A DNA stretch of 64,000 nt from Winogradskyella ludwigii. Its GTDB lineage: Bacteria > Bacteroidota > Bacteroidia > Flavobacteriales > Flavobacteriaceae. This document shows positions 44,420 through 52,271 of the stretch, one piece after another. The notes under the pieces were generated by a model that was not told where the DNA came from, did not search any database, and saw only the letters and a program-made list of their open reading frames with translations. The translations under genes and the position numbers were made by a program. How positions within the stretch are numbered: the first letter of the stretch is position 1; every line of letters starts with the position of its first letter. The stretch spans positions 1,302,001-1,366,000 of the forward strand of contig NZ_JABFDF010000001.1 in assembly GCF_013403985.1 (NCBI RefSeq). The letters are read 5' to 3'.

Positions 44420-45298
44420 ATGAATACAAGAAAACCTACTTTAGAAAAAATAAGCCCTGAATTTGGTAGTTCAATTTTAGTAAGGAAACATCAAATTGAT
44501 GCTTATAAAGGAGAAAAAAAGCCGTTTTGGCATTTTCACCCAGAAATAGAATTAGTATATGTTAATAAAGGACAAGGAAAACGCCATATAGGTAATCACT
44601 TATCTTACTTTAATAATAGTCAACTCCTATTAATAGGTTCTAATTTGCCACACAATGGTTTTACGGACAGATTAACTATTAATGGTTCTGAAACCTTAGT
44701 GCAATTTAAACCCGAATTTTTAGGGGATCGTTTTTTTGATATTCCAGAAATGGAAGCTATTAACCAATTGTTTGAACTTTCTAAAAAAGGAATTCTTTTT
44801 GGTGTTAAAACAAAATTGAAGCTAGGAAAGAAAATTGAAAAGCTAAATGAAAAAACAGGCTTCAAAAAAATATTAATTTTATTAGAGGTGTTACATGGTT
44901 TAGCAAAATCTGAAGATTATACCATATTAAATGCGGATGGATTTGCTTTTGAAACAGAACCTCAAGATAGTGCTAAGATTGATGTGATTTTTAAACATGT
45001 TAACCAAAACTTCCAGCAACATATTAGTTTAGATGAAATTGCTGATAAGGTTAGTATGACGGTTCCTGCATTCTGTCGCTACTTTAAAAAAGTAACAGGG
45101 AAAACATTTACTAAGTTGGTTAATGAATACCGTATTGTACATGCAACTAAATTACTTTCTGAAAGTCAAATGAGTATTGCAGATGTAAGCTTTGAATGCG
45201 GTTTCAATAATTTTTCTCACTTTAATAAGTTGTTTAAAGAATTTACAGGTAAAAGTGCTTCTAAATATAGAGGAGAGTTAAAGATGATGGTTCAATAA
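44420..45298 (+). CDS. AraC family regulator with cupin-type sensor
   Basis: The 292-residue protein has an N-terminal cupin-like sensing domain (about 20-150; WHFHPEIELVYVNKGQGKRHIGNH is the typical start) and a C-terminal AraC DNA-binding domain (about 190-285; DEIADKVSMTVPAFCRYFKKVTGKTF and IADVSFECGFNNFSHFNKLFKEFTGKSASKYRG). Such proteins often sense sugars. It is divergent from the two secreted-protein genes and is the obvious candidate to bind the 26 bp element before them. Confidence 0.92.
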   Translation: MNTRKPTLEKISPEFGSSILVRKHQIDAYKGEKKPFWHFHPEIELVYVNKGQGKRHIGNHLSYFNNSQLLLIGSNLPHNGFTDRLTINGSETLVQFKPEFLGDRFFDIPEMEAINQLFELSKKGILFGVKTKLKLGKKIEKLNEKTGFKKILILLEVLHGLAKSEDYTILNADGFAFETEPQDSAKIDVIFKHVNQNFQQHISLDEIADKVSMTVPAFCRYFKKVTGKTFTKLVNEYRIVHATKLLSESQMSIADVSFECGFNNFSHFNKLFKEFTGKSASKYRGELKMMVQ

Positions 45299-45327
45299 TT
45301 AATAGTTTTTATATTTAATAGATACTT

Positions 45328-45501
45328 ATGGACGATAAAATTGAAATTGCGATTGCTTATTATTCTAAAAAAGGTCAAGATATTTTAGATGCTGTAAACT
45401 CAAATAGTAACTTATCAGCAGATGAAATAATTCAATATGGTGAAGAAATGGCCATTATAGAATATAAATTAACGGCTTTAGAAGTTGCTAAAGAAAATTA
45501 A
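45328..45501 (+). CDS. Small hypothetical protein (57 residues)
   Basis: ATG 45328 to TAA 45501 encodes an acidic, probably helical 57-residue protein (MDDKIEIAIAYYSKKGQD ... EVAKEN). It lies 29 bp after the araC stop on the same strand and has codon use like its neighbours, so it may be translated from the araC mRNA. I do not recognise a family. The next lipoprotein gene has its own -7 box (TATATTTG, 45578-45585). Confidence 0.6.
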   Translation: MDDKIEIAIAYYSKKGQDILDAVNSNSNLSADEIIQYGEEMAIIEYKLTALEVAKEN

Positions 45502-45616
45502 TTAGAAGATTCTTTAAAATTAATAATACATTGGTTTTTTAATTCTTTGTAATGACATGGTCTAAAATTATATTAAATATATTTGTAATTCATTAATTAT
45601 CAATTAAACTAAAATT

Positions 45617-46396
45617 ATGAATTTAAAATCTACTTATTTTTACTGCCTTTTTTTACTAATTTTTGCAAGTTGTAGCGACTCTGCTTCAGATGATTTTGAA
45701 GGAGCTAATCCTGATGCTGAAGCAAGATATATAAAAACGATAGCCATTGTTTCTGCTCAAGATGGTGAAGATGATACTACAATAACCGTTAATTATGATG
45801 CTGCAGATAGAGTCTCATCTGTTACAGACGGCACAGAGAGTAGTATTTTTGTTTATAGTAATAGTGAACTAACTAATGTAAGTGGTAGTGGAGATAACTT
45901 AAATATAGAAGAGTTATATGAATCTCCTTATAATGCTTTTGAAACAGGAGAGGTAACGGAATATGATGATAATGGTAATCCTAAAATGATAACATTTTAT
46001 GTATCTGATTACGATTATATGACTGATGAAGAAACAGAGGTTGAATACACAGCTGAAATTACTTATGACGCTAATCCTAATCCATATTTTTACACATTAA
46101 AAGCTGCAGGTATAATTGATGTTTTAGATAATGTAGGTTTACATTTAACTTTAAATAGCTCTAGTTCTGAGGTTGTACAAGCTAGATTATTATTTCCTGT
46201 AAATAATATTACTGCTATTAAATATAGAGATGAAAATGGAGAATTGCTTTTTGAGTTAGATGCAGATTATGTTTATAACAGTGTTAATTATCCTGTTTCT
46301 GGTACTGTAGCAGGTACGTATTACGAAGAGGAATATGACGGAGAAGTATACACAGAAACAAGTATCTATTCTGCGAATTACACGTATAGAGATTAA
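45617..46396 (+). CDS. Hypothetical lipoprotein
   Basis: A 259-residue lipoprotein (lipobox FASC, Cys19) followed by an acidic Ser/Asp-rich linker. The mature part has beta-hairpin units like YD/RHS-type wedges (VNYDAADRVSSVTDG, EVTEYDDNGNPKMITFY), as in flavobacterial DUF4595-like lipoproteins, but I cannot assign a function. A bidirectional terminator lies after the stop. Confidence 0.8.
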   Translation: MNLKSTYFYCLFLLIFASCSDSASDDFEGANPDAEARYIKTIAIVSAQDGEDDTTITVNYDAADRVSSVTDGTESSIFVYSNSELTNVSGSGDNLNIEELYESPYNAFETGEVTEYDDNGNPKMITFYVSDYDYMTDEETEVEYTAEITYDANPNPYFYTLKAAGIIDVLDNVGLHLTLNSSSSEVVQARLLFPVNNITAIKYRDENGELLFELDADYVYNSVNYPVSGTVAGTYYEEEYDGEVYTETSIYSANYTYRD

Positions 46397-46414
46397 ATAT
46401 ATAATCCAATAAAT

Positions 46415-46454
46415 AAAAAAGTGCGATTTTGAATTTTCAAAATCGCACTTTTTT
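46415..46454. terminator. Bidirectional intrinsic terminator
   Basis: A perfect 19 bp stem with A and T tracts (AAAAAAGTGCGATTTTGAA on the left, loop TT) serves the lipoprotein gene and the convergent HD gene; its right end reaches the HD stop codon. Confidence 0.92.
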
Positions 46455-47115
46455 ATTTTTCACCATTCCACTCAGCATAGAATTGTTTTAAAAATCCTTC
46501 CATGTAATTATGGCGTTCTAAGGCGATTTTTTTTCCTGTTTTGGTATTCATTTGGTCTTTGAGCAACAATAATTTTTCATAAAAATGATTAATTGTTGGT
46601 GCTGCAGAGTTTTTATATTTTGCCTTGCTCATATTAAGGTTGGGCTTAATTTCCGGATCATAAAGCGCTCTATCTTTAAATCCACCATAATTAAAACAAC
46701 GTGCAATACCAATAGCTCCAATAGCATCCAGGCGATCTGCATCTTGTACAACTTCCATTTCTTTAGATGAAAAAGACGGGTTTAGATCAAATGAATTTTT
46801 AAAAGACATGTTTTCAATAATTTGAGTAACATGCTCAATAATTTCACTAGATACATTTTCTTGTAATAAAAATTGACTAGCTACTCTTGGTCCAATAGTC
46901 TCATCACCATTATTAAATTTAGGATCTGCAATATCATGAAGTAATGCGGCTAAAGAAACGACAGTTATATTAACGTCTTCTTGTTTAGCAATTAGTAATG
47001 TGTTTTTGTAAACACGTTCTATGTGAAACCAATCGTGACCACCTTCTGCATGTTTAAGTTCGGTTTTTACGAACTTAATGGTGGCTTCAATGAGTTGAGC
47101 TTCGTTAATGGTCAT
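46453..47115 (-). CDS. HD domain phosphohydrolase
   Basis: The 220-residue protein is a metal-dependent HD hydrolase: His31 in GGHDWFHIERV, the HD pair His60-Asp61 in ALLHDIADPKF and a later Asp in VVQDADRLDAIGAIG make up the metal site. Family members (YedJ/YpgQ type) hydrolyse nucleotides; the substrate here is unknown. It starts 9 bp after the desaturase stop on the same strand. Confidence 0.9.
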   Translation of the reverse strand: MTINEAQLIEATIKFVKTELKHAEGGHDWFHIERVYKNTLLIAKQEDVNITVVSLAALLHDIADPKFNNGDETIGPRVASQFLLQENVSSEIIEHVTQIIENMSFKNSFDLNPSFSSKEMEVVQDADRLDAIGAIGIARCFNYGGFKDRALYDPEIKPNLNMSKAKYKNSAAPTINHFYEKLLLLKDQMNTKTGKKIALERHNYMEGFLKQFYAEWNGEK

Positions 47116-47124
47116 GCTAAAATA

Positions 47125-48105
47125 TTATGCTGGATCTACCCATTTAAATTGAAATGAATTTTCAGGAATTTTAATACGCTCAGATAAACGATACATTCTT
47201 GGAGGTAGCTTCATAAGGTAATCTCTTGCCTTTTCAGCTTCGTCATTAAGACCTGTAATTTTATCAATTTCCCAACGGTCAATTAATTTCTGAAGAATAT
47301 CAACATAATCGTTAGATGTATAAACGCCAATACGTTGTGCTGTGTTAGAAAATTCTTCGAATGCAGTTCCTATGCTTTCGCCAGATTCTCTTAAAAAATG
47401 AGCTGGCATGGCAATTTTACGCTTCATCATATCATGAAAAGCCATCATCATCTGACTTGGATCTACAGCAAAAATACGCTCTACAAATTCTGAATACGCA
47501 TGGTGGTGACGCATCTCATCTCCAGAAATAATCTTACACATTTTAGCCAATTGTTTATTACCTTTTTGTTTGGCAATTTTAGCTACACGATTATGAGAAA
47601 TATATGTTGCTAATTCTTGAAAACTAGTATAAACAAAGTTTTTATAAGGATCTCTACCTGTGCCAATATCAAAACCATCATTAATTAAATACTGCGTAGT
47701 TTTTTCAATTTCGCGCATATTTACACGACCAGATAAGTATAAGTATTTATTAAGAACATCGCCATGTCTGTTTTCTTCGCCTGTCCAATGTCTTAACCAT
47801 GTAGACCATCCGTTGCGTTCTACTTGGTCCACTCCTTCAACATCCATAAGCCAAGATTCATAACTAGGTAAAGCTTCTTCAGTAATCATATCTCCAACTA
47901 AAACCACCCAAAAATCATAAGGTAGTTCTTTAGAAAGTTCTCTAATTTCTTTAACGTCTTCAAAAAATGTGTCTTTAGTAGAATCTGGCAAGAAATCTGT
48001 AGGTTGCCAAATTTTTTCAACAGGAATTAAATATTTTTCAATAAGAGATTGTACATCTTTTTCAAGATGCTGCATCACTTCCAATCTTACATTTTTCAAC
48101 GACAT
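47125..48105 (-). CDS. Acyl-ACP desaturase (soluble, di-iron)
   Basis: A soluble fatty-acid desaturase that puts a cis double bond into acyl-ACP. The di-iron ligands are all visible in the 326-residue protein: Glu77 (TEEALP), Glu111/His114 (EENRH), Glu164 (FQELA) and Glu197/His200 (DEMRH). It needs oxygen and electrons from a ferredoxin. plsC lies just upstream (23 bp) in the same direction, so unsaturated chains and phospholipid acylation are encoded together, fitting control of membrane fluidity. Confidence 0.94.
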   Translation of the reverse strand: MSLKNVRLEVMQHLEKDVQSLIEKYLIPVEKIWQPTDFLPDSTKDTFFEDVKEIRELSKELPYDFWVVLVGDMITEEALPSYESWLMDVEGVDQVERNGWSTWLRHWTGEENRHGDVLNKYLYLSGRVNMREIEKTTQYLINDGFDIGTGRDPYKNFVYTSFQELATYISHNRVAKIAKQKGNKQLAKMCKIISGDEMRHHHAYSEFVERIFAVDPSQMMMAFHDMMKRKIAMPAHFLRESGESIGTAFEEFSNTAQRIGVYTSNDYVDILQKLIDRWEIDKITGLNDEAEKARDYLMKLPPRMYRLSERIKIPENSFQFKWVDPA

Positions 48106-48128
48106 ATATATAGTAGTTTTAAGGATGT

Positions 48129-48866
48129 TTAACGTTCAATAGCATCAACAATTGTTTGCTCTAATTGCTGAATTAATTCGGTCTTATCTGTAAAGTTAAT
48201 AATTTCTAAGGGCTTATGTACGGTAAATTTAATATGATTTCCTATTCCCATTGGAAACGCACCATAGCGTAACATCTTCCATGAATTATTTACAGTTATC
48301 GGAACGATTAAAGCAGAAGGAGCTTTTTTCATTAAAAGTTCTAATCCTTTAGTCTTAAATGGCCTCGGATTTCCGTCTTTGCTTCTTGTGCCTTCAGGGA
48401 AAATAACAGCGGCTCTTTTTGTTTTTTCTATGTATTCGGCAAATTTCATCATAGCCGGTAATGCCTGACGTGGATTTTTTCGATCTATTAATACGGAGCC
48501 ACCATGACGTAAATTATAAGAGATGCTTGGAATACCTTTTCCTAATTCTTTTTTAGAAACAAATTTTACATGATGTTTACGCAGATACCACAATATTGGT
48601 GAAATGTCGTACATGCTTTGGTGGTTAGCAACAATAATTAGAGGTCTATCTGTACTGATATCATAAGGGTTATTAAAAGAAATTCTAGTGCCTAAAATAT
48701 TAAGACAGCGCATAATTGCAAACTGTAAAGCGTCTACTGCTTTTTTTAGCCCTTTGTAACCAAATACTTTATGGCAAAACCATTGAATAACATGAAATAT
48801 AACTAAGGTGAGTCCAAAGCATAAATAAAACAAAACCGAAAGAGGATAGGCTAATAGTTTTCTCAT
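48129..48866 (-). CDS. plsC: 1-acyl-sn-glycerol-3-phosphate acyltransferase
   Basis: PlsC adds the second fatty acid to lysophosphatidic acid. The 245-residue protein has an N-terminal membrane helix (about 8-30), the catalytic motif NHQSMYD (His82, Asp87) and the FPEGTRS motif (157-162). A promoter with near-perfect consensus (48871-48900) puts the transcript start at or next to the ATG, so the mRNA may be leaderless. First gene of the operon plsC-desaturase-HD. Confidence 0.93.
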   Translation of the reverse strand: MRKLLAYPLSVLFYLCFGLTLVIFHVIQWFCHKVFGYKGLKKAVDALQFAIMRCLNILGTRISFNNPYDISTDRPLIIVANHQSMYDISPILWYLRKHHVKFVSKKELGKGIPSISYNLRHGGSVLIDRKNPRQALPAMMKFAEYIEKTKRAAVIFPEGTRSKDGNPRPFKTKGLELLMKKAPSALIVPITVNNSWKMLRYGAFPMGIGNHIKFTVHKPLEIINFTDKTELIQQLEQTIVDAIER

Positions 48867-48870
48867 AATG

Positions 48871-48900
48871 CAAATGTAAATTAATGTAATTTAGGCACAA
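48871..48900 (-). promoter_or_regulatory. Promoter of the plsC operon
   Basis: TTG (48900-48898) and TACATTTG (48878-48871) are 19 bp apart on the minus strand. The -7 box ends only 4 bp before the plsC ATG, which predicts a leaderless transcript. Confidence 0.7.
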
Positions 48901-48930
48901 AAAAACCACGAAGTATTTCGTGGTTTTTTT
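48899..48930 (-). terminator. Intrinsic terminator after the bacilliredoxin gene
   Basis: Perfect 14 bp stem AAAAAAACCACGAA / TTCGTGGTTTTTTT with loop GTAT. It overlaps the -33 region of the plsC promoter by two bases. Confidence 0.92.
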
Positions 48931-48966
48931 AAAATTTGAGCTAGCTTTTTAAGCTATGTTCTTTTT

Positions 48967-49377
48967 TTAGCAATGCTCATTATAAGCATCCATAAGGTTT
49001 TCTGAGATTAACTCTGCAGGACGACCTTCAATATGGTGACGCTCTAACATGTGCACCAATTCTCCGTCTTTAAATAAAGCCATACATGGCGAACTTGGAG
49101 GAAATGGAATCATGTGTCCTCTTGCAGCATCAACAGCTTCTTTGTCAACACCTGCAAAAACAGTAACGATATGATCTGGATGCTTTGCATTTTTTAAACT
49201 CATGCGAGCTCCAGGTCTTGCATTTGCTGCAGCACAACCACATACAGAGTTTATAACCACTAAAGTTGTTCCTTCTTTTGCAATCGCGTTATCTACAGAT
49301 TCTGCTGTATGTAATTCTTCAAAACCAACTTTGGTTAAATCCTCACGCATTGGTTTTACTAATTCTGCTGGGTACAT
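48967..49377 (-). CDS. BrxA/BrxB family bacilliredoxin
   Basis: Bacilliredoxins (YphP/YqiW, UPF0403) remove bacillithiol from oxidised proteins. The 136-residue protein has the CGC active site (Cys46-Gly-Cys48) in [13 protein letters not shown], plus the family stretches [29 protein letters not shown] and a Cys at the C-terminus. Flavobacteria do make bacillithiol-like thiols in some lineages; here this is family knowledge only. A -7 box TATCTTTG (49412-49419, minus) precedes it. Confidence 0.93.
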   Translation of the reverse strand: MYPAELVKPMREDLTKVGFEELHTAESVDNAIAKEGTTLVVINSVCGCAAANARPGARMSLKNAKHPDHIVTVFAGVDKEAVDAARGHMIPFPPSSPCMALFKDGELVHMLERHHIEGRPAELISENLMDAYNEHC

Positions 49378-49498
49378 ATTTTTGTATTTTAATTAATCTT
49401 AATTTGAAATGCAAAGATAATGAAAAATAGTGGGCAGATTTCAGTAGCTAGTTGTCAGTTTAAATGATGGTATTTTGGTTTTCAATAGTGTTGTAAAA

Positions 49499-49912
49499 CT
49501 ATCTACTAAATGTGAGAAGAAAACCATCTGCAGCAACACCTTCGTCTAATATAAGTTGCGATGTTGTTAAGGTGGTAATTGCATGATCAATACCATGATT
49601 ATGTATAACTAAGTATCCAACTTCGCCTGTCGTGGTAAGTACTTGGAAGTCATAATATCCAGATGATAGACCATCATAAATAACTTCTTCGGTGTTATTA
49701 TTGGTCACTGTTAATTTTAAATTACTATTGTCAAAATCCCATGTTATAAGTCCTATTTCAAAATCGTCATCTATACCAGCGAAACCTCCTGAAACATTTA
49801 TTAAAGACCAAGAACCATTAAGGGTCGCGTTTGTGTCTTGCTGTGCGTCGTCATCAGAATTGCATCCTAAAGTAATTAGGGCTAGGATTAGAATGTATAA
49901 TTTAGATTTCAT
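49499..49912 (-). CDS. Lipocalin-like hypothetical lipoprotein
   Basis: A 137-residue lipoprotein with lipobox TLGC (Cys17) followed by NSDDD. The mature part begins LNGSWSLINVSGGFAGID, the typical opening of the small lipocalin-like domain found in many Bacteroidota lipoproteins, and is all beta. Ligand and role unknown. Monocistronic, divergent from the TerB-DnaJ gene. Confidence 0.78.
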   Translation of the reverse strand: MKSKLYILILALITLGCNSDDDAQQDTNATLNGSWSLINVSGGFAGIDDDFEIGLITWDFDNSNLKLTVTNNNTEEVIYDGLSSGYYDFQVLTTTGEVGYLVIHNHGIDHAITTLTTSQLILDEGVAADGFLLTFSR

Positions 49913-50027
49913 AATAATAGGTGTTGGTTGTATATAAGAGATACCAAATTATATAAAAGGTTGCGTACAAAATGTAATTTCATACAACTAACAAATAGTA
50001 TCTTTGAATTTCAAAAAAAAAGTATAG

Positions 50028-50816
50028 ATGAGTTTTGCAAAATGGATTGGTGGTGCTTTAGGATGGTCGTTTGGTGGTCCAATAGGTGCTATTATAGGAT
50101 TGGCTCTTGGTAGCTTTGTCGATAATTTAACAGACAATGGTGCGCCTTTACTTGGTGATCGTCGAGCAGAAAGACAAGGTGATACGTATAAAGAGGTACC
50201 AAATTATGGTAGACGTGCACAACAAACGCAAACACAATCTGGCGATTTCGAGGTAAGTTTGTTAATTCTGGCCTCTATTGTTATTAAAGCAGATGGTAAG
50301 CAAGATCAGCGTGAATTAGATTTTGTGCGTCAGCAATTTACCAATATGTATGGTAAGGATAGAGCTAATAAAGCTTTTGAATTATTTAAGCGTATTACCA
50401 AGCAAAATATTTCTACTCGTCAGGTGTGTTTGCAGATTAAGCAAATGATGGATCATGCTTCGCGATTACAATTACTTCATTTTTTATTCGGAATTGCTAA
50501 AGCAGATGGTATTGTTACAGAAGACGAATTACGTCAAATTTTTACTATAACCGGTTATTTGGGTATAAGTAATAGAGATTATCAGAGTATTAAAGCGATG
50601 TTTTATAACAGTAGTGATAATGCCTATAAAATTCTTGAAATTGATAAATCTGCGACAGATTCTGAAGTTAAAAAAGCCTACAGAACCATGGCTAAAAAAT
50701 ACCATCCAGATCGTGTTGGGCATTTAGGTAAAGAACATCAAGAAGGTGCTGAAGCTAAATTTAGATTAGTGCAGGAATCTTATGAGCACATTCAAAAAGA
50801 ACGCGGGTTTAAATAG
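50028..50816 (+). CDS. TerB/DnaJ-domain co-chaperone (DjlA-like)
   Basis: The 262-residue protein has an N-terminal Gly-rich hydrophobic segment (about 7-30), a TerB-like helical domain (about 72-185) and a C-terminal J domain (about 198-262) with the HPD tripeptide at 226-228, which activates DnaK's ATPase. The arrangement is that of DjlA, a membrane-associated co-chaperone. The -7 box TATCTTTG (49999-50006) lies 22 nt upstream of the ATG. Confidence 0.9.
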   Translation: MSFAKWIGGALGWSFGGPIGAIIGLALGSFVDNLTDNGAPLLGDRRAERQGDTYKEVPNYGRRAQQTQTQSGDFEVSLLILASIVIKADGKQDQRELDFVRQQFTNMYGKDRANKAFELFKRITKQNISTRQVCLQIKQMMDHASRLQLLHFLFGIAKADGIVTEDELRQIFTITGYLGISNRDYQSIKAMFYNSSDNAYKILEIDKSATDSEVKKAYRTMAKKYHPDRVGHLGKEHQEGAEAKFRLVQESYEHIQKERGFK

Positions 50817-50876
50817 TCTATTATTTTTAGTGTGCCGTTGTTGGTAGTTGGTTGTTAGATGTTAAAAAAAAATAGC

Positions 50877-51026
50877 TTATTGCTTCCTCTTTTTTTCTTT
50901 CTCTCGTTTTTCAATGTATTTAAAGTAGCGTTGTGTTTTGTACTTATTATAAATAAAAACACATAGCACAATAAACGCAACAAGGATTAATCCGTCTTTT
51001 CCGGTAAAATAATTTAATAGTTTCAT
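50877..51026 (-). CDS. Small membrane protein (49 residues)
   Basis: ATG 51026 to TAA 50877 encodes 49 residues: a short start, one hydrophobic helix (about 12-26, LILVAFIVLCVFIY) and a strongly basic tail (YIEKREKEKKRKQ). The organisation (one helix, positive inside) is that of a real small membrane protein rather than a random frame. I do not recognise it. It lies in the gap between the TerB-DnaJ gene and the metal permease genes; the rest of that gap holds no further gene. Confidence 0.6.
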   Translation of the reverse strand: MKLLNYFTGKDGLILVAFIVLCVFIYNKYKTQRYFKYIEKREKEKKRKQ

Positions 51027-51110
51027 GAGGCTTAAAAATATTATACTCAGTCGATATTGAGTGTTGAATCTTTCATTTTTGTATTAAATGTTGATGTCAA
51101 CATAGAGAAC

Positions 51111-52271
51111 TTACCCTCTAAACAAAAAGAAATCATCCTTCATATCTTCAATCTGTGCATCTTCATTAGTTATGATGTAATCTATGGCTTTAGACGTGAA
51201 ATCATTACCTTTCTTTGTTAATGATACTACATTGTTTTCAATAAGAATCATGTTATTTTTTAGTGCTAAATCTAAAACCGTTTTAGCGCGTACTTTTTGC
51301 CAATTTATATGCTCGTTAAGGTGATTGACATGTCTTTCTTCAACTTCATCATGGTTTTTTAAGTGTAATAAAAAAGTCAGCAGTGATACTTCGGTGCGTT
51401 GTTGCTTTTCTCTATACATTACGGCAATAATGCCTTTTAAAGGTGCAAATAAGTACACCATTAAAAATACAAATCCAAGAACAGTTGTAATAGATCCAGC
51501 AATAGAAGCATCTAGCCAATGTGCCACCCAATACCCTAAAATGGCACTAAATATTCCGAAACTTATAGCAAGTGCCAGCATTTTTTTTAAATCGGTAGTT
51601 AATAAATAAGCTGCTGCAGCTGGAGCAATCATTAGTGCAACGACTAAAATAGCACCAACGGCATCAAAAGCTCCGACTGTAGTTACTGATGCTACAGACA
51701 TTAATCCATAATGAATAATGGCTGGAGATAAACCTAACGATGCTGCCAAGCCTTTGTCAAATGTGCTTATTTTTAATTCTTTAAAAAATAGTATTAAAAG
51801 CGTGATGGTAATTAGTAGAATGGTGCCAACGACCCAAAGAGATTTAGGGCCAACATCTGTTCCGTTAATAAATAGACGATCAAAAGGTGCAAAGGCTAAT
51901 TCTCCTAATAAAACGGCATCAACATCTAAATGAACATCATTGGCATTTTTGGCAATTAGAATCACTCCAATACTAAATAAGGCAGGAAAGACTAATCCTA
52001 TAGCTGTATCTTCTTTTACTAATCCTGTTTTTTGAATATATTCTACTAACACAACGGTTATTATTCCGGTTAAAGCAGCAAGTAGAATTAATAAAGGTGA
52101 ATTTAAATCTTGTGTAATAAAGAAACCTACCACGATTCCTGGTAAGATAGAATGACTTATAGCATCGCTTATCATTGCCATTTTTCGCAGTACTAAAAAT
52201 GTTCCTGGAATGGCGCAAGCCACAGCAACAATACATGCAATAAGTTGTATTTCTAGTTGTGCGCTACTCAT
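51111..52271 (-). CDS. Zn/Mn ABC transporter permease with C-terminal winged-helix-like domain
   Basis: The 386-residue protein is an ABC-3 permease (TroC/TroD/ZnuB type): eight or nine membrane helices (residues about 5-280) with the conserved MAMISDAISHSILPG. Ordinary permeases end near residue 280; here about 105 soluble residues follow (about 282-386), containing a winged-helix-like pattern that ends VVSLTKKGNDFTSKAI. ATG 52271 is used; the frame opens earlier inside the upstream permease gene. It overlaps that gene by 8 bp. Last gene of the transporter operon. Confidence 0.92.
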   Translation of the reverse strand: MSSAQLEIQLIACIVAVACAIPGTFLVLRKMAMISDAISHSILPGIVVGFFITQDLNSPLLILLAALTGIITVVLVEYIQKTGLVKEDTAIGLVFPALFSIGVILIAKNANDVHLDVDAVLLGELAFAPFDRLFINGTDVGPKSLWVVGTILLITITLLILFFKELKISTFDKGLAASLGLSPAIIHYGLMSVASVTTVGAFDAVGAILVVALMIAPAAAAYLLTTDLKKMLALAISFGIFSAILGYWVAHWLDASIAGSITTVLGFVFLMVYLFAPLKGIIAVMYREKQQRTEVSLLTFLLHLKNHDEVEERHVNHLNEHINWQKVRAKTVLDLALKNNMILIENNVVSLTKKGNDFTSKAIDYIITNEDAQIEDMKDDFFLFRG

